Shown here: positions 30,538-42,984 of the stretch, one piece after another
Layout: every line of letters begins with the position of its first letter
Numbering within the stretch: the stretch's first letter is position 1
Assembly (NCBI RefSeq): GCF_004331255.1
Contig: NZ_SJOF01000009.1
Coordinates: forward strand, 1-64,000
Source: Acinetobacter sp. ANC 4173
GTDB taxonomy: Bacteria; Pseudomonadota; Gammaproteobacteria; Pseudomonadales; Moraxellaceae
Direction of reading: 5' to 3'
DNA length: 64,000 nucleotides
Notes under the pieces: model-generated
Databases searched by the model: none
Seen by the model: the letters and a program-made list of their open reading frames with translations, nothing else
Told to the model about the DNA's origin: nothing
Made by a program: the position numbers and the translations under genes

Positions 30538-30795
30538 TTATTATTATTTTCAAAATATCTATCACTTCTCTTCCACCATAACTTACCAACCAAACACAAA
30601 GCGTATTAGTAATATAGTTTTCAGCCAATCTATTTATTATTCATCAAAATCACGAACATTATTTTCTTCAAGAAAATCGTCATTAAAATTGTTAATTTAC
30701 AGTATGAACCCATAGAAGTAGCTTTATGTAAACAAAGCAAAATCAAATGTTTTACTATGTTAATCTGAAAAGCAATTATTCAAATAACATACACT

Positions 30796-32178
30796 ATGTA
30801 CGACATCATTATTATTGGTGCGGGAACAGCTGGACAAGCTGCTTACAAAGAAGCAATCAAACACACATCAAATATTTTAATTGTGAATCATGGTCCGTGG
30901 GATACCACCTGTGCACGCGTTGGTTGTATGCCTAGTAAAGTGCTTATTTCTGTAGCAAATCAACTGCACGATGCCCAATCATTAAATAAAGTTGGCATAA
31001 CGACTCATCTAAATATTGATTCTAAAAAAATCATGTTACACGTACAAAAATTGAGAGATCAATTTACACAAGCTGCTTTAAAAGATATCGCTCGTTGGGA
31101 TTCAGCCCATAAAATATCAGGTCAAGCTCACTTTATTGATGTTCAGACCATTGAAATCAATCAACAACGCTATCAAGCCCGAAGTTTTATTCTGGCTGTA
31201 GGATCAACGCCGAGTTTTGATCAGCAATGGAAGCAAGAATTAGGTCAAAAACTAATTACCTCCGATGAGGTATTTGAGTTGGAACAATTACCTCAATCTA
31301 TTGCAGTCATTGGAAGTGGTGTCATTGCACTTGAACTTGCTCAAGCATTACAACGCTTAGGGGTTAAAACCACGATATTTGCACGTAGTCGAAAGGTCGG
31401 AACATTAACCAGTCCCTTACTACAAAAAATGGCACAAGAACTTTTAAGTCAAGAAATTGACATTAAGTTCGAAGTTTTACCCACGCAAGTTCAAAATTCA
31501 AAAGATGGCGTAAAGATTGTCTACCAGGAGCATGGGCAAGAATACAATCTAGTGACAGATTATTTGTTGGTCGCAACAGGGCGTCGTACGTTACTGGATA
31601 CCTTAAAATTAGAAAATATTAATGCTCAATTTGTAGAGCTTAAAAACTTACCTGTTCATCCAGAAACCAAACAGCTTGCACACTATCCTATTTTTGTTGT
31701 TGGTGATGCTCATACCAACACACCTATTCAGCACGAAGCAGCACATGAAGGTCGCAGTGCTGTTTTAAATTGCTTAAATTTAAAAAAAATAAAAAACATC
31801 CGAAATCTAACGCCAATGGGTATTGTATTCTGTGAACCAGAAATAGCAATTGTCGGACAAAGTTTTAAGCAACTTGAAAGTGATAAAGTTCCTTTTGTAA
31901 CAGGCCATGTTTCTTATACCAAACAAGGACGTGCGCAAGTTTTAGGAAAAAATTATGGTGCGATGGAAGTCTATATTCATGCAGAAAGTCGCAAAATTTT
32001 AGGTGCAGAATTACTCATGACTTCAGCTGAACATTTAGCGCATTTACTCTGTTGGATGATTGCTGAAGATTTAACACTGGATCATCTCCTCGCTAAACCA
32101 TTTTATCATCCAACCTTAGAAGAAGGATTACGCACTGCCCTTAAACATGCTCGGCGCCAATTAAATACTACTCAATAG
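30796..32178 (+). CDS. Dihydrolipoyl dehydrogenase-like flavoprotein
   Basis: A class I pyridine nucleotide-disulfide oxidoreductase of 460 residues. It has an FAD-binding N-terminus (IIIIGAGTAG), a redox disulfide in CARVGCMPSK (C39, C44), a second dinucleotide fold (IAVIGSGVIALELAQAL), the second FAD motif (IFVVGDAHTN) and a catalytic HPTLEE near the C-terminus. The TTCARVGCMPSK form resembles the Lpd3-type enzymes, not the pyruvate-dehydrogenase Lpd. No partner 2-oxoacid dehydrogenase genes lie nearby, so the physiological substrate is unclear. No clear Shine-Dalgarno site is visible. Confidence 0.87.
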   Translation: MYDIIIIGAGTAGQAAYKEAIKHTSNILIVNHGPWDTTCARVGCMPSKVLISVANQLHDAQSLNKVGITTHLNIDSKKIMLHVQKLRDQFTQAALKDIARWDSAHKISGQAHFIDVQTIEINQQRYQARSFILAVGSTPSFDQQWKQELGQKLITSDEVFELEQLPQSIAVIGSGVIALELAQALQRLGVKTTIFARSRKVGTLTSPLLQKMAQELLSQEIDIKFEVLPTQVQNSKDGVKIVYQEHGQEYNLVTDYLLVATGRRTLLDTLKLENINAQFVELKNLPVHPETKQLAHYPIFVVGDAHTNTPIQHEAAHEGRSAVLNCLNLKKIKNIRNLTPMGIVFCEPEIAIVGQSFKQLESDKVPFVTGHVSYTKQGRAQVLGKNYGAMEVYIHAESRKILGAELLMTSAEHLAHLLCWMIAEDLTLDHLLAKPFYHPTLEEGLRTALKHARRQLNTTQ

Positions 32179-32182
32179 CATC

Positions 32183-32713
32183 TTAATCTTGTTTCAATAA
32201 TACTGCGACTCTTTGACTATATGCAATGAGATGAACAATCCAGCGTTTTGCAGCCAAAACTGCTGTAACAATAATCCCAACATTCTGACCCATGACCAAA
32301 ACTACAGTTTGCTCTAAGTAAATCGCTTGGCTCGCCAAGGCTGCTAAAGTCACAGCAATCGCTTCACTAGATGATTGCAATAGAATTGTCATCACAAAAC
32401 CAATAATATAGAAAGTAATTTACTTAAAATACTTTCTGTAGACCAACGCCTTAAATCAATAGAGGCAACGACACCTACCATGGCTTGCTGTAAAATATAA
32501 ATTTCCAAAAATAATAAATTAAATCCAGCAATGGTCATACCCATTAAAGCCAGTAGATCCTTCGCAAGTAATTTTAAGATTGCCCCAAAAGTAATTAAAG
32601 GTAAGGCTAACTTCAAAATTGAAAATTTTAAACCCAATAGTACAACCATCCAACCCGTGCTGGTTGCACCAATAATGACATCCATCGTATTGCTAAAGGT
32701 CAAGACGCCCGCA
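32183..32713 (-). pseudogene. Truncated, frameshifted Na/Pi cotransporter-family gene
   Basis: Two leftward frames, 32713-32392 and 32395-32183, together read like the middle of an Na/phosphate cotransporter II-like protein: GATSTGWMVVLLGLKFSIL, PLITFGAILKLL, then after a frameshift TILLQSSSEAIAVTLAAL and GQNVGIIVTAVLAAKR. The 5' part is missing (an in-frame stop lies just before SAGVLTFSN) and the 3' part is cut off. About half of a usual protein of this family is present. It is a clear relic beside the rRNA operon. Confidence 0.8.
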
Positions 32714-32788
32714 CTTTATATTTCTTATCATTTGACCGATTAATCATATTTTTAAATAATTTTCGTCTATTCTTTTTAATTTCCAATA

Positions 32789-32822
32789 AAAAACACCCCC
32801 TAACGTTGGTTAGGGGGTGTTT
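32789..32822 (-). terminator. Terminator of the rRNA operon
   Basis: AACACCCCCTAAC and GTTAGGGGGTGTT form a long GC-rich stem. Read leftward it follows 5S rRNA by about 10 nt and ends in a T-run. Confidence 0.92.
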
Positions 32823-32832
32823 GAATTAATGA

Positions 32833-32946
32833 GCTGGCGATGACTTACTCTCACATGGGTAACCCCACACTACCATCAGCGCTAAGAGGTTTCACTTCTG
32901 AGTTCGGGAAGGGATCAGGTGGTTCACTCTTGCTATTGTCGCCAGC
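32833..32946 (-). rRNA. rrf: 5S ribosomal RNA
   Basis: The ends pair (GCTGGCGA.../...TCGCCAGC). The interior carries the conserved CCGAACTCAGAAGTGAAAC loop read on the minus strand. At about 114 nt it has the normal length, and it is last in the operon. Confidence 0.95.
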
Positions 32947-33111
32947 ACAACTGTTTATGACTATTCGTTATGGTCTTATTTACACAGGGTGTATGCCTAA
33001 CTTTCATCAAATGAGTTATTAACAGAACATCTGAGTTAATTTAATTTGCACATTGTACTTAGCTTTATAACTAAATCAAGTTGATTGTGATGATTTGAAC
33101 CACAACACCAA

Positions 33112-33131
33112 CTGTTTGGGTGTTGTATAGT

Positions 33132-33135
<4 letters not shown>
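33112..33135. repeat. 23S processing stem, 3' arm
   Basis: CTGTTTGGG-TGTTGTATAGTCAAG is nearly perfectly complementary to 36014-36036 on the other side of 23S. Together they would form the RNase III substrate that frees 23S rRNA. Confidence 0.85.
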
Positions 33136-36013
<2,878 letters not shown>

Positions 36014-36018
<5 letters not shown>

Positions 36019-36036
36019 CTATACAACCCCAAACAG
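36014..36036. repeat. 23S processing stem, 5' arm
   Basis: CTTGACTATACAACCCCAAACAG pairs with 33112-33135 apart from a one-base bulge, bracketing the 23S gene. Confidence 0.85.
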
Positions 36037-36375
36037 TCGCTAATCCCTACAAGTAGGATATTGCGTCGCGAACTTAATCGCTACAGTTGGAGCTTTGTAG
36101 ATTTAACTACGTACAGCTTCAATTCAAATTCACATACCAAAACGCTTGATTCAGTTAATTTCGCTAGTAACTCATTTCACTCAACGTTAACAATTACTTG
36201 TTAGGTTAAATAAAACGAGTATGAACAAATTATTTCAACTCAAATATATTCTGTTAATGATTTTTCCAGCCTTCGTCAGGTCAGGAAACTGTGATAAATC
36301 ACAGAACTTAATAAACTCAATGTTTACTAAATTCTATAATCTAACTACTTAGCTTATATATTGATGTTCAATATA
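36037..36375. other. tRNA-Ala to 23S spacer
   Basis: About 340 bp of the internal transcribed spacer, AT-rich, without any gene that I can support. It lies upstream of the 5' processing arm of 23S. Confidence 0.7.
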
Positions 36376-36451
36376 TGGTGGAGACTAGGAGAGTCGAACT
36401 CCTGACCTCCTGCGTGCAAAGCAGGCGCTCTACCAACTAAGCTAAGTCCCC
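36376..36451 (-). tRNA. tRNA-Ala (anticodon TGC)
   Basis: A 76-nt cloverleaf read on the minus strand, with a GGGGACT/AGTCTCC acceptor stem, the anticodon TGC in CTTTGCACG, the T-loop GTTCGACTC and an encoded CCA end. It lies in the 16S-23S spacer. Confidence 0.96.
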
Positions 36452-36521
36452 AGCTTATCAATAAGTTAATGTCTCTGTTTTTCTGTATTCAGCATTTATT
36501 CAATGCTTTGTTAGTCAGATT

Positions 36522-36598
<77 letters not shown>

Positions 36599-36612
36599 TC
36601 AGATACATCGTC

Positions 36613-36627
36613 ATGAAGAACAACTTG
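36613..36627. repeat. 16S processing stem, 3' arm
   Basis: ATGAAGAACAACTTG is exactly complementary to 38333-38347. The two arms bracket the 16S gene and should form an RNase III stem. Confidence 0.85.
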
Positions 36628-36658
36628 TTGTGGATTCTTACCAATCGTCAATCTTTCG

Positions 36659-38195
<1,537 letters not shown>

Positions 38196-38332
38196 TAAAA
38201 TCAGTAGTACCTATAAGGGTACCAATCTTGGCTCATCAATTTTCTGACAAATATTTCTCAAATAAACTTCGAGTAATTTCTACCATCAATCAATGAAAAT
38301 AATTTCGATTAATCAATCAGTAAAAATCCACA

Positions 38333-38347
38333 CAAGTTGTTCTTCAT
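38333..38347. repeat. 16S processing stem, 5' arm
   Basis: CAAGTTGTTCTTCAT is the exact complement of 36613-36627. Confidence 0.85.
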
Positions 38348-38398
38348 AATCTCTTAATGATCTTCTTGATGACTCGTCATCATCAAGCTAGGTCGGCT

Positions 38399-38426
38399 AT
38401 GTTACTCTAATTTCAATCAAAGTCAA
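38399..38426 (-). promoter_or_regulatory. Candidate rRNA promoter P2
   Basis: Read leftward: TTGACT (38426-38421), a 16-bp spacer and TAACAT (38404-38399), followed by AGCCGACC. It lies about 200 bp upstream of 16S. Confidence 0.6.
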
Positions 38427-38537
38427 CAGGTTTTGTTAATTATTTTTAAACCCCTTCAAGACTTCCAGATTCTACCGCTTGGGCTAAATCCTTGTTTCTC
38501 AACAAGTTTTAATCAACATCACCGCCGATGGATGTGC

Positions 38538-38565
38538 ATTCTACAGCATTCCCAAACCGTTGCAA
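38538..38565 (-). promoter_or_regulatory. Candidate rRNA promoter P1
   Basis: Read leftward: TTGCAA (38565-38560), a 16-bp spacer and TAGAAT (38543-38538), with a short GC-containing discriminator GCACATCC. The position upstream of P2 fits the usual tandem rRNA promoter plan. Confidence 0.7.
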
Positions 38566-38756
38566 TACCCTTTTTAATTTTTATGCGAAAATAGCGTTCG
38601 TACGGTTAATTAATAATCTATTACACGGTTTTATTACATATTTTGATCAAATTTGTTTTAATACTCTGAAGAAAACAACTGTTACAATACGCTCCATACC
38701 CTTTATTTTAGACTTCTTATGTTGCTTATGACATTAAGAACCGTCTTGGATCTATT

Positions 38757-39680
38757 ATGCAACATACTCACTATTATTTATGTGCGACACTTTTAGCTGT
38801 TAGTTTTGCTTCTACTGTTCAAGCAAATGATGATCTATCTGCTACAGCTTCAAGCGACACTCCTATAAATGAAGTTACACCTGATGCATCATCTATTCCT
38901 CAGGTTTCTAGACTTGAGTCATTAAAAGAACTCAAAAATGTAAAAGCAAATGATTTAAAAGTGAATGCAAATGCTGCACAGCCCGATAGTATCAAAGACC
39001 CTTTAGAAGCATTGAACCGTGAAACCTTTGCCTTCAATGATTTCTTAGACCGAAATTTTGCCAGACCAGTAGCAGTACAATATAAAACAAAAGTTCCTGA
39101 CAGTACCCGCGGTGCTTATCGTGCATTTCGTAAAAACTTAAATGAACCTTGGAATGCCGTAAATCAATTGGTGCAAGGGCGCCCATCGCGTGCTGCAAAG
39201 TCTTTAGGTCGCTTTACGATTAATACCGTGACGACTTTAGGTTTTGCTGATCCTGCGCGACGTTTAGGTCTAGACATGGAAGAAGAAGGCTTTGGTACGA
39301 CACTTGGTTATTATGGTGTCCCTTCTGGTCCATATTTGGTTTTGCCTATTATAGGTCCAAGTACTTTCCGTGATGGTTTTGGTTTTGCTGTTGATGGTCA
39401 AGCACGCCTACAAAAATACATCTTTGCAAATAACGATGGCTTATATTGGTCAGATCAATTGCTACGCGGTATTGATACACGCGCCCAAATCCTTGATGTA
39501 GAAGATGTATTACAAGGAGACCGTTACGCAGCGATTCGAGATATCTATTTACAACGTAAGAATTTTGAAATTGCGCAAAAGCAAGGGCTTGATGCTGACA
39601 ACATTTCTTTTGTCGACGAAGAACCTGATGATGGTATTGATGATACGCAAGATTCAGATAACTCACCACCGTCTGAATAA
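38757..39680 (+). CDS. mlaA: Outer-membrane lipid-asymmetry protein MlaA (VacJ)
   Basis: MlaA removes misplaced phospholipids from the outer leaflet and passes them to MlaC. The 307-residue precursor has the MlaA core (DPLEALNRETFAFNDFLDR; GTTLGYYGVPSGPYLVLPI; LLRGIDTRAQIL). Unlike E. coli MlaA, the N-terminus shows a type I signal peptide (cleavage near VQA-ND) and no convincing lipobox. There is also an N-terminal linker of about 60 residues and an acidic C-terminal tail. It lies apart from other mla genes. Confidence 0.93.
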   Translation: MQHTHYYLCATLLAVSFASTVQANDDLSATASSDTPINEVTPDASSIPQVSRLESLKELKNVKANDLKVNANAAQPDSIKDPLEALNRETFAFNDFLDRNFARPVAVQYKTKVPDSTRGAYRAFRKNLNEPWNAVNQLVQGRPSRAAKSLGRFTINTVTTLGFADPARRLGLDMEEEGFGTTLGYYGVPSGPYLVLPIIGPSTFRDGFGFAVDGQARLQKYIFANNDGLYWSDQLLRGIDTRAQILDVEDVLQGDRYAAIRDIYLQRKNFEIAQKQGLDADNISFVDEEPDDGIDDTQDSDNSPPSE

Positions 39681-39783
39681 TTTGTAAAACTTATTTGCAC
39701 TGAAACGCATTATTTTTTCTAGCAATTACTTGATTGATATAGTACATCTAACGAGTAAATCTAAAGGATCATACAATATATAT

Positions 39784-40752
39784 ATGTATTTCATTCAACC
39801 AACTCGTAATATTCCTTATTTAGATCAGGTGCTTAACACACTTCCAAGTGTGCAGATGATTCAAATTAATGATATTGACTTGTATGATCCTACGATTATC
39901 GCGATTGCCGATGTACAAGATTACCTGACCCATCAGTGGAGTTTACCCACAATTGTTATGGCCTTTGAAAATGAAGGGACTGCTTTGGCTCAGGCTTGGG
40001 AGCTCGGTGCGCTTGCAGGTTGGATTTGGAATCGTTTACCTGCCAATCCTGAACATTCATTATTAAAAATTGATGCTCAATATAAGCGTAATCAGGACAG
40101 TCGTGATTTGCCTTCTGCTGCTGAACTTCAGAAACGATTACTTCCAAATCCGATTGAACTGACCAATTATCGTATAGAGACCCTGTTCCAACCTTCAGCC
40201 TATCTTTCTGGCGATTGGTACGACTATTGGAAGCTCAGTGATAAAGAAATTATTTTCTATTTGGCCGATGTGTCTGGTCATGGTGTCACCAGCAGTTTAC
40301 TCACCTCTTGGATGGCAGCATTTCATGGCCGCTCAAAAACACCAAGAGAATTGATTAAGAAACTGAATGGAATGTTGGTACAAGAAAATATTGAAAAGCA
40401 CATCACCATGATTGCAGGTACATTGAATTTAGAAACCCATGTTTTAAAATGGTCGAGCGCAGGACACTATCCTCCTGCAATTATGCTGGAACCGAATCAT
40501 CCACCTAAAATTTTAAATACCAGTAGTTTTCCACTCGGTTTAACGGAAGATTTAGAAGTAGAAGAATTCGAATGTGTATTAAATAAACATTCACGTTTCA
40601 TTATTTGCTCGGATGGTGCTCTTGAACCTTTTGATGGCGGATTGAATGAACAATTCGAACAATTGGTCTTCCACTTGCAAAATCAATCATTTCAAGCCCC
40701 CGAACATGTGGCAGATGATATTGCTATCTTAAGTTTATGCAGAATGAATTAA
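39784..40752 (+). CDS. gigA: PP2C/SpoIIE-type serine phosphatase GigA (RsbU-like)
   Basis: This protein phosphatase is expected to dephosphorylate the STAS protein encoded next to it. The 322-residue protein has an N-terminal receiver-like domain without a clear phosphoacceptor (about 1-95) and a C-terminal SpoIIE/PP2C domain with metal-binding acidic motifs (SGDWYDYW, ADVSGHGVTSSLL, ICSDGALEPFDG, DDIAILSL). In A. baumannii the GigA/GigB pair is known as a global stress and antibiotic-tolerance regulator. The ATG at 39784 is chosen over a TTG at 39730; the ribosome site (AAGGA) is somewhat far away. Confidence 0.85.
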   Translation: MYFIQPTRNIPYLDQVLNTLPSVQMIQINDIDLYDPTIIAIADVQDYLTHQWSLPTIVMAFENEGTALAQAWELGALAGWIWNRLPANPEHSLLKIDAQYKRNQDSRDLPSAAELQKRLLPNPIELTNYRIETLFQPSAYLSGDWYDYWKLSDKEIIFYLADVSGHGVTSSLLTSWMAAFHGRSKTPRELIKKLNGMLVQENIEKHITMIAGTLNLETHVLKWSSAGHYPPAIMLEPNHPPKILNTSSFPLGLTEDLEVEEFECVLNKHSRFIICSDGALEPFDGGLNEQFEQLVFHLQNQSFQAPEHVADDIAILSLCRMN

Positions 40753-40792
40753 ATTAATTTTCAATAACTTAAATAATTTAATAGGTATCTAC

Positions 40793-40812
40793 GACTCAAG
40801 AATACTTGAGTC
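40793..40812 (+). promoter_or_regulatory. Hairpin between gigA and gigB
   Basis: A perfect 8-bp stem GACTCAAG/CTTGAGTC with a 4-nt AATA loop. No T-run follows, so it may modulate mRNA stability or the ratio of the two proteins and not terminate. Confidence 0.45.
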
Positions 40813-40865
40813 TACACTTGCCCTATGTGATAATTTTAGAATCCTTCTCTGCAAATGGCATTTAT

Positions 40866-41387
40866 ATGTCAACAGGTCATGTTGAATATGCAAGTTTGGA
40901 CGGAACGCATATTTTTAAGCTTATTGGCGAAGTGCGAGCCCAATCTTGTATCAGTCTAGACAAACTTTTAAACCGTATTGAACAACAGTCGAATGTCGTT
41001 GGGGCAATCGTAGATTTAACCCAAACTATATTCATCGATAGCACAGTGTTAGGCATTTTAGCGAAACTTGGTTTGAAGCTAAAACAAGCCCACAACATTC
41101 AGGCCGTCATGTTATCAACCAATCCAGATATTACGACTTTAGCCAATAGCATGGGCTTAGGTCAGGTTTTTGTCATCTTGAATTACTGCGGTGATCCAAG
41201 CGTATGTACACGTGAGTTAATGGAAGAACATGTGACCAACTCAAGTATGCTGACAACCGTACTTGAGGCGCACAAAACCTTGATGAAATTGAACGAAAAT
41301 AATCAAAATATGTTTGAACCGCTGGTCAAACAACTCCAAAAAGAACAAGATAATTTGGAACAAGCATCTCATCAACAAAACGCTTAA
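40866..41387 (+). CDS. gigB: STAS-domain anti-sigma factor antagonist-like protein GigB
   Basis: A 173-residue STAS-domain protein. The phosphorylatable loop sits in TIFIDSTVLGILAKLGL, where anti-anti-sigma factors carry a target serine. It is the presumed substrate of GigA; in A. baumannii GigB has been linked to the nitrogen phosphotransferase protein NPr. The frame is open from a TTG at 40806, but the ATG at 40866 begins the recognisable domain and is preferred. Confidence 0.83.
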   Translation: MSTGHVEYASLDGTHIFKLIGEVRAQSCISLDKLLNRIEQQSNVVGAIVDLTQTIFIDSTVLGILAKLGLKLKQAHNIQAVMLSTNPDITTLANSMGLGQVFVILNYCGDPSVCTRELMEEHVTNSSMLTTVLEAHKTLMKLNENNQNMFEPLVKQLQKEQDNLEQASHQQNA

Positions 41388-41411
41388 TGTACTTGTTACA
41401 AGGATAAACTG

Positions 41412-42239
41412 ATGTCTTTACTTTCTGTTGCTCAAATGAATTCTCAAAATGACATTGAAGAAAACTTCAAGGTCATCGAATCATTGATTCAACAGAGTAA
41501 AGCACAAGGTTCTTCCTTGGTGGTGTTTCCTGAAAATTTCGTGTGCTTTGCCGCAGGCAAACAACGTGAAACAGCAGCACAGTTCGAAACGATCCAAAAA
41601 CGACTCGAAGCTTTAGCGCACCAGTATCAAATATGGATGATTGCGGGAACGTTACCTTGCCCTTTCCGTCCTGATGGTTCTGTGATTGAAGATGGTCGTG
41701 TGCGCACAGTCAGTTTGTGTATTAGCCCTGAGCGCACCGAAGCCCGTTATGACAAAATTCATTTGTTTGATGTACAAGTCGGTGATGCTGTCGGTGGTTA
41801 CCAAGAATCCAAATTTTTTGAACCCGGCACAGACATTGTGGTTACACAAACCCCTTTTGGCAACATTGGGATGATGGTCTGCTATGACCTTCGTTTCCCC
41901 GAACTGGCTTTACATTTACGTGCGCGTGGTGCCAATATTTTAACTGCCCCTTCTGCCTTTACTTACACTACTGGTCAAATGCATTGGCAATTACTTTTAC
42001 AAGCACGTGCCATGGACAGTCAATGCCAAGTGCTCGGGGCTGCGCAACAAGGCTGGCATGGTGAAAAACGTCAAACTTGGGGACATACTGCCGCGACCAA
42101 TAGTCGTGGGCAAGTACTCGATATCATTACAACCGAAGGTGCGCAGCTCATTACTGTACCTTTTGACTTACAAGAACAGCAACAAATTCGTGAGTCCATG
42201 CCCTTAATGCAACATCGCCGATTGGTTCAGTTCGGTTAA
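41412..42239 (+). CDS. Nitrilase-family carbon-nitrogen hydrolase (Nit1/deaminated-glutathione amidase type)
   Basis: A 275-residue cytoplasmic amidase. The E-K-C triad is visible: E41 in FPENFVCF, K115 in YDKIHLFD and C157 in MVCYDLRFPE. The DKIHLFDV and CYDLRFPEL motifs place it with NIT1/YbeM-like enzymes, which clear deaminated glutathione. It follows gigB by 24 nt and may be cotranscribed, though no functional link is evident. Confidence 0.87.
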   Translation: MSLLSVAQMNSQNDIEENFKVIESLIQQSKAQGSSLVVFPENFVCFAAGKQRETAAQFETIQKRLEALAHQYQIWMIAGTLPCPFRPDGSVIEDGRVRTVSLCISPERTEARYDKIHLFDVQVGDAVGGYQESKFFEPGTDIVVTQTPFGNIGMMVCYDLRFPELALHLRARGANILTAPSAFTYTTGQMHWQLLLQARAMDSQCQVLGAAQQGWHGEKRQTWGHTAATNSRGQVLDIITTEGAQLITVPFDLQEQQQIRESMPLMQHRRLVQFG

Positions 42240-42453
42240 AAGTCTGACTCATCTTATTTTTTTGAGATAAAACTATTTTTTCAATAAAGTTAAATATTTA
42301 GCTTGGAGATATTTCATCTGAAATAAGTTATTGGTTTCAGCTCAAAGATGTTTACCCTATTTTTATGCCAACCTTGTTGTAAACGAATCTTCACAAAACT
42401 CAATTGATCTAAAAAATAGACTATGTCTATATATAAATCTGATTGTTTAATAC

Positions 42454-42481
42454 TTGCACTGCAAATTAAATCGTGTACGAT
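42454..42481 (+). promoter_or_regulatory. Candidate ohr promoter and operator
   Basis: TTGCAC (42454-42459), a 16-bp spacer and TACGAT (42476-42481). An inverted repeat ATCGT-GT-ACGAT (42470-42481) overlaps the -10. It may be an operator for an OhrR-type repressor, but no ohrR gene lies nearby in the window. Confidence 0.5.
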
Positions 42482-42515
42482 ATATTTGCATTCGATATAA
42501 ATATAGGTGAATAAA

Positions 42516-42941
42516 ATGTCTCTAGAACAAGTAGTTTATACTGCACATGCCAAAGCCACAGGTGGTCGTGATGGCCGTGCAATCTCATCTGATGGTATTT
42601 TAGATGTAAAACTCACCGTCCCTAAAGAAATGGGTGGCATGGGTGGTGGTACCAATCCTGAACAATTATTCGCTGCTGGTTATTCAGCCTGTTTTCTTGG
42701 TGCAATGAAATTCGTTGCTAACCGTGATCATTTAAAAATTACACCAGATGTATATATTGAAGGTGAGGTAGGGATTGGTCCAATTCCAACAGGCTTTGGC
42801 ATTCAAGTGACTTTGAATATTCATTTGGAAGGCTTAGAGCAAGCTGAAGCACAAAAATTAGTAGATGCAGCACATATTGTTTGCCCGTATTCAAATGCAA
42901 CTCGCGGCAATATTGATGTGACATTGAATGTGATTGTTTAA
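42516..42941 (+). CDS. ohr: Organic hydroperoxide resistance protein Ohr
   Basis: Ohr is a lipoyl-dependent thiol peroxidase that reduces organic and fatty-acid hydroperoxides. The 141-residue protein has the two catalytic cysteines C59 (YSACFLGA) and C123 (VCPYSNATRGN) and the expected family length. AGGTGA precedes the ATG at 42516; an in-frame GTG at 42507 is less likely. It stands alone with about 275 bp of upstream spacer. Confidence 0.96.
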   Translation: MSLEQVVYTAHAKATGGRDGRAISSDGILDVKLTVPKEMGGMGGGTNPEQLFAAGYSACFLGAMKFVANRDHLKITPDVYIEGEVGIGPIPTGFGIQVTLNIHLEGLEQAEAQKLVDAAHIVCPYSNATRGNIDVTLNVIV

Positions 42942-42984
42942 GTCACACCTTCTATCCCGAAGTCATCACTTCGGGATAGAAATT

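Larger units (their letters stand above)
29883..30795. other. Gene-poor decayed region upstream of the flavoprotein gene
   Basis: Over 900 bp with no intact gene, very AT-rich on its right side. It contains the two leftward remnants listed separately. The final 200 bp may include the promoter of the lipoamide-dehydrogenase-like gene, but no clear one was seen. Confidence 0.6.
38196..38756. other. rRNA leader and divergent spacer to mlaA
   Basis: The left part is the transcribed 16S leader with promoters P2 and P1 and the 16S processing arm. The right part (38566-38756) separates the rRNA promoters from mlaA and should hold the mlaA promoter. No gene was seen. Confidence 0.7.

Noticed and set aside
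30661..30735. Acidic short frame (NDDFLEENNVRDFDE-like) on the minus strand upstream of the remnants
   Set aside because: Too short, without a start and interrupted by stops; it may be part of the decayed patch but cannot be supported alone.
38528..38731. A 67-codon plus-strand frame between the rRNA promoters and mlaA
   Set aside because: It overlaps the rRNA P1 promoter, has no ribosome site and shows no conserved features.
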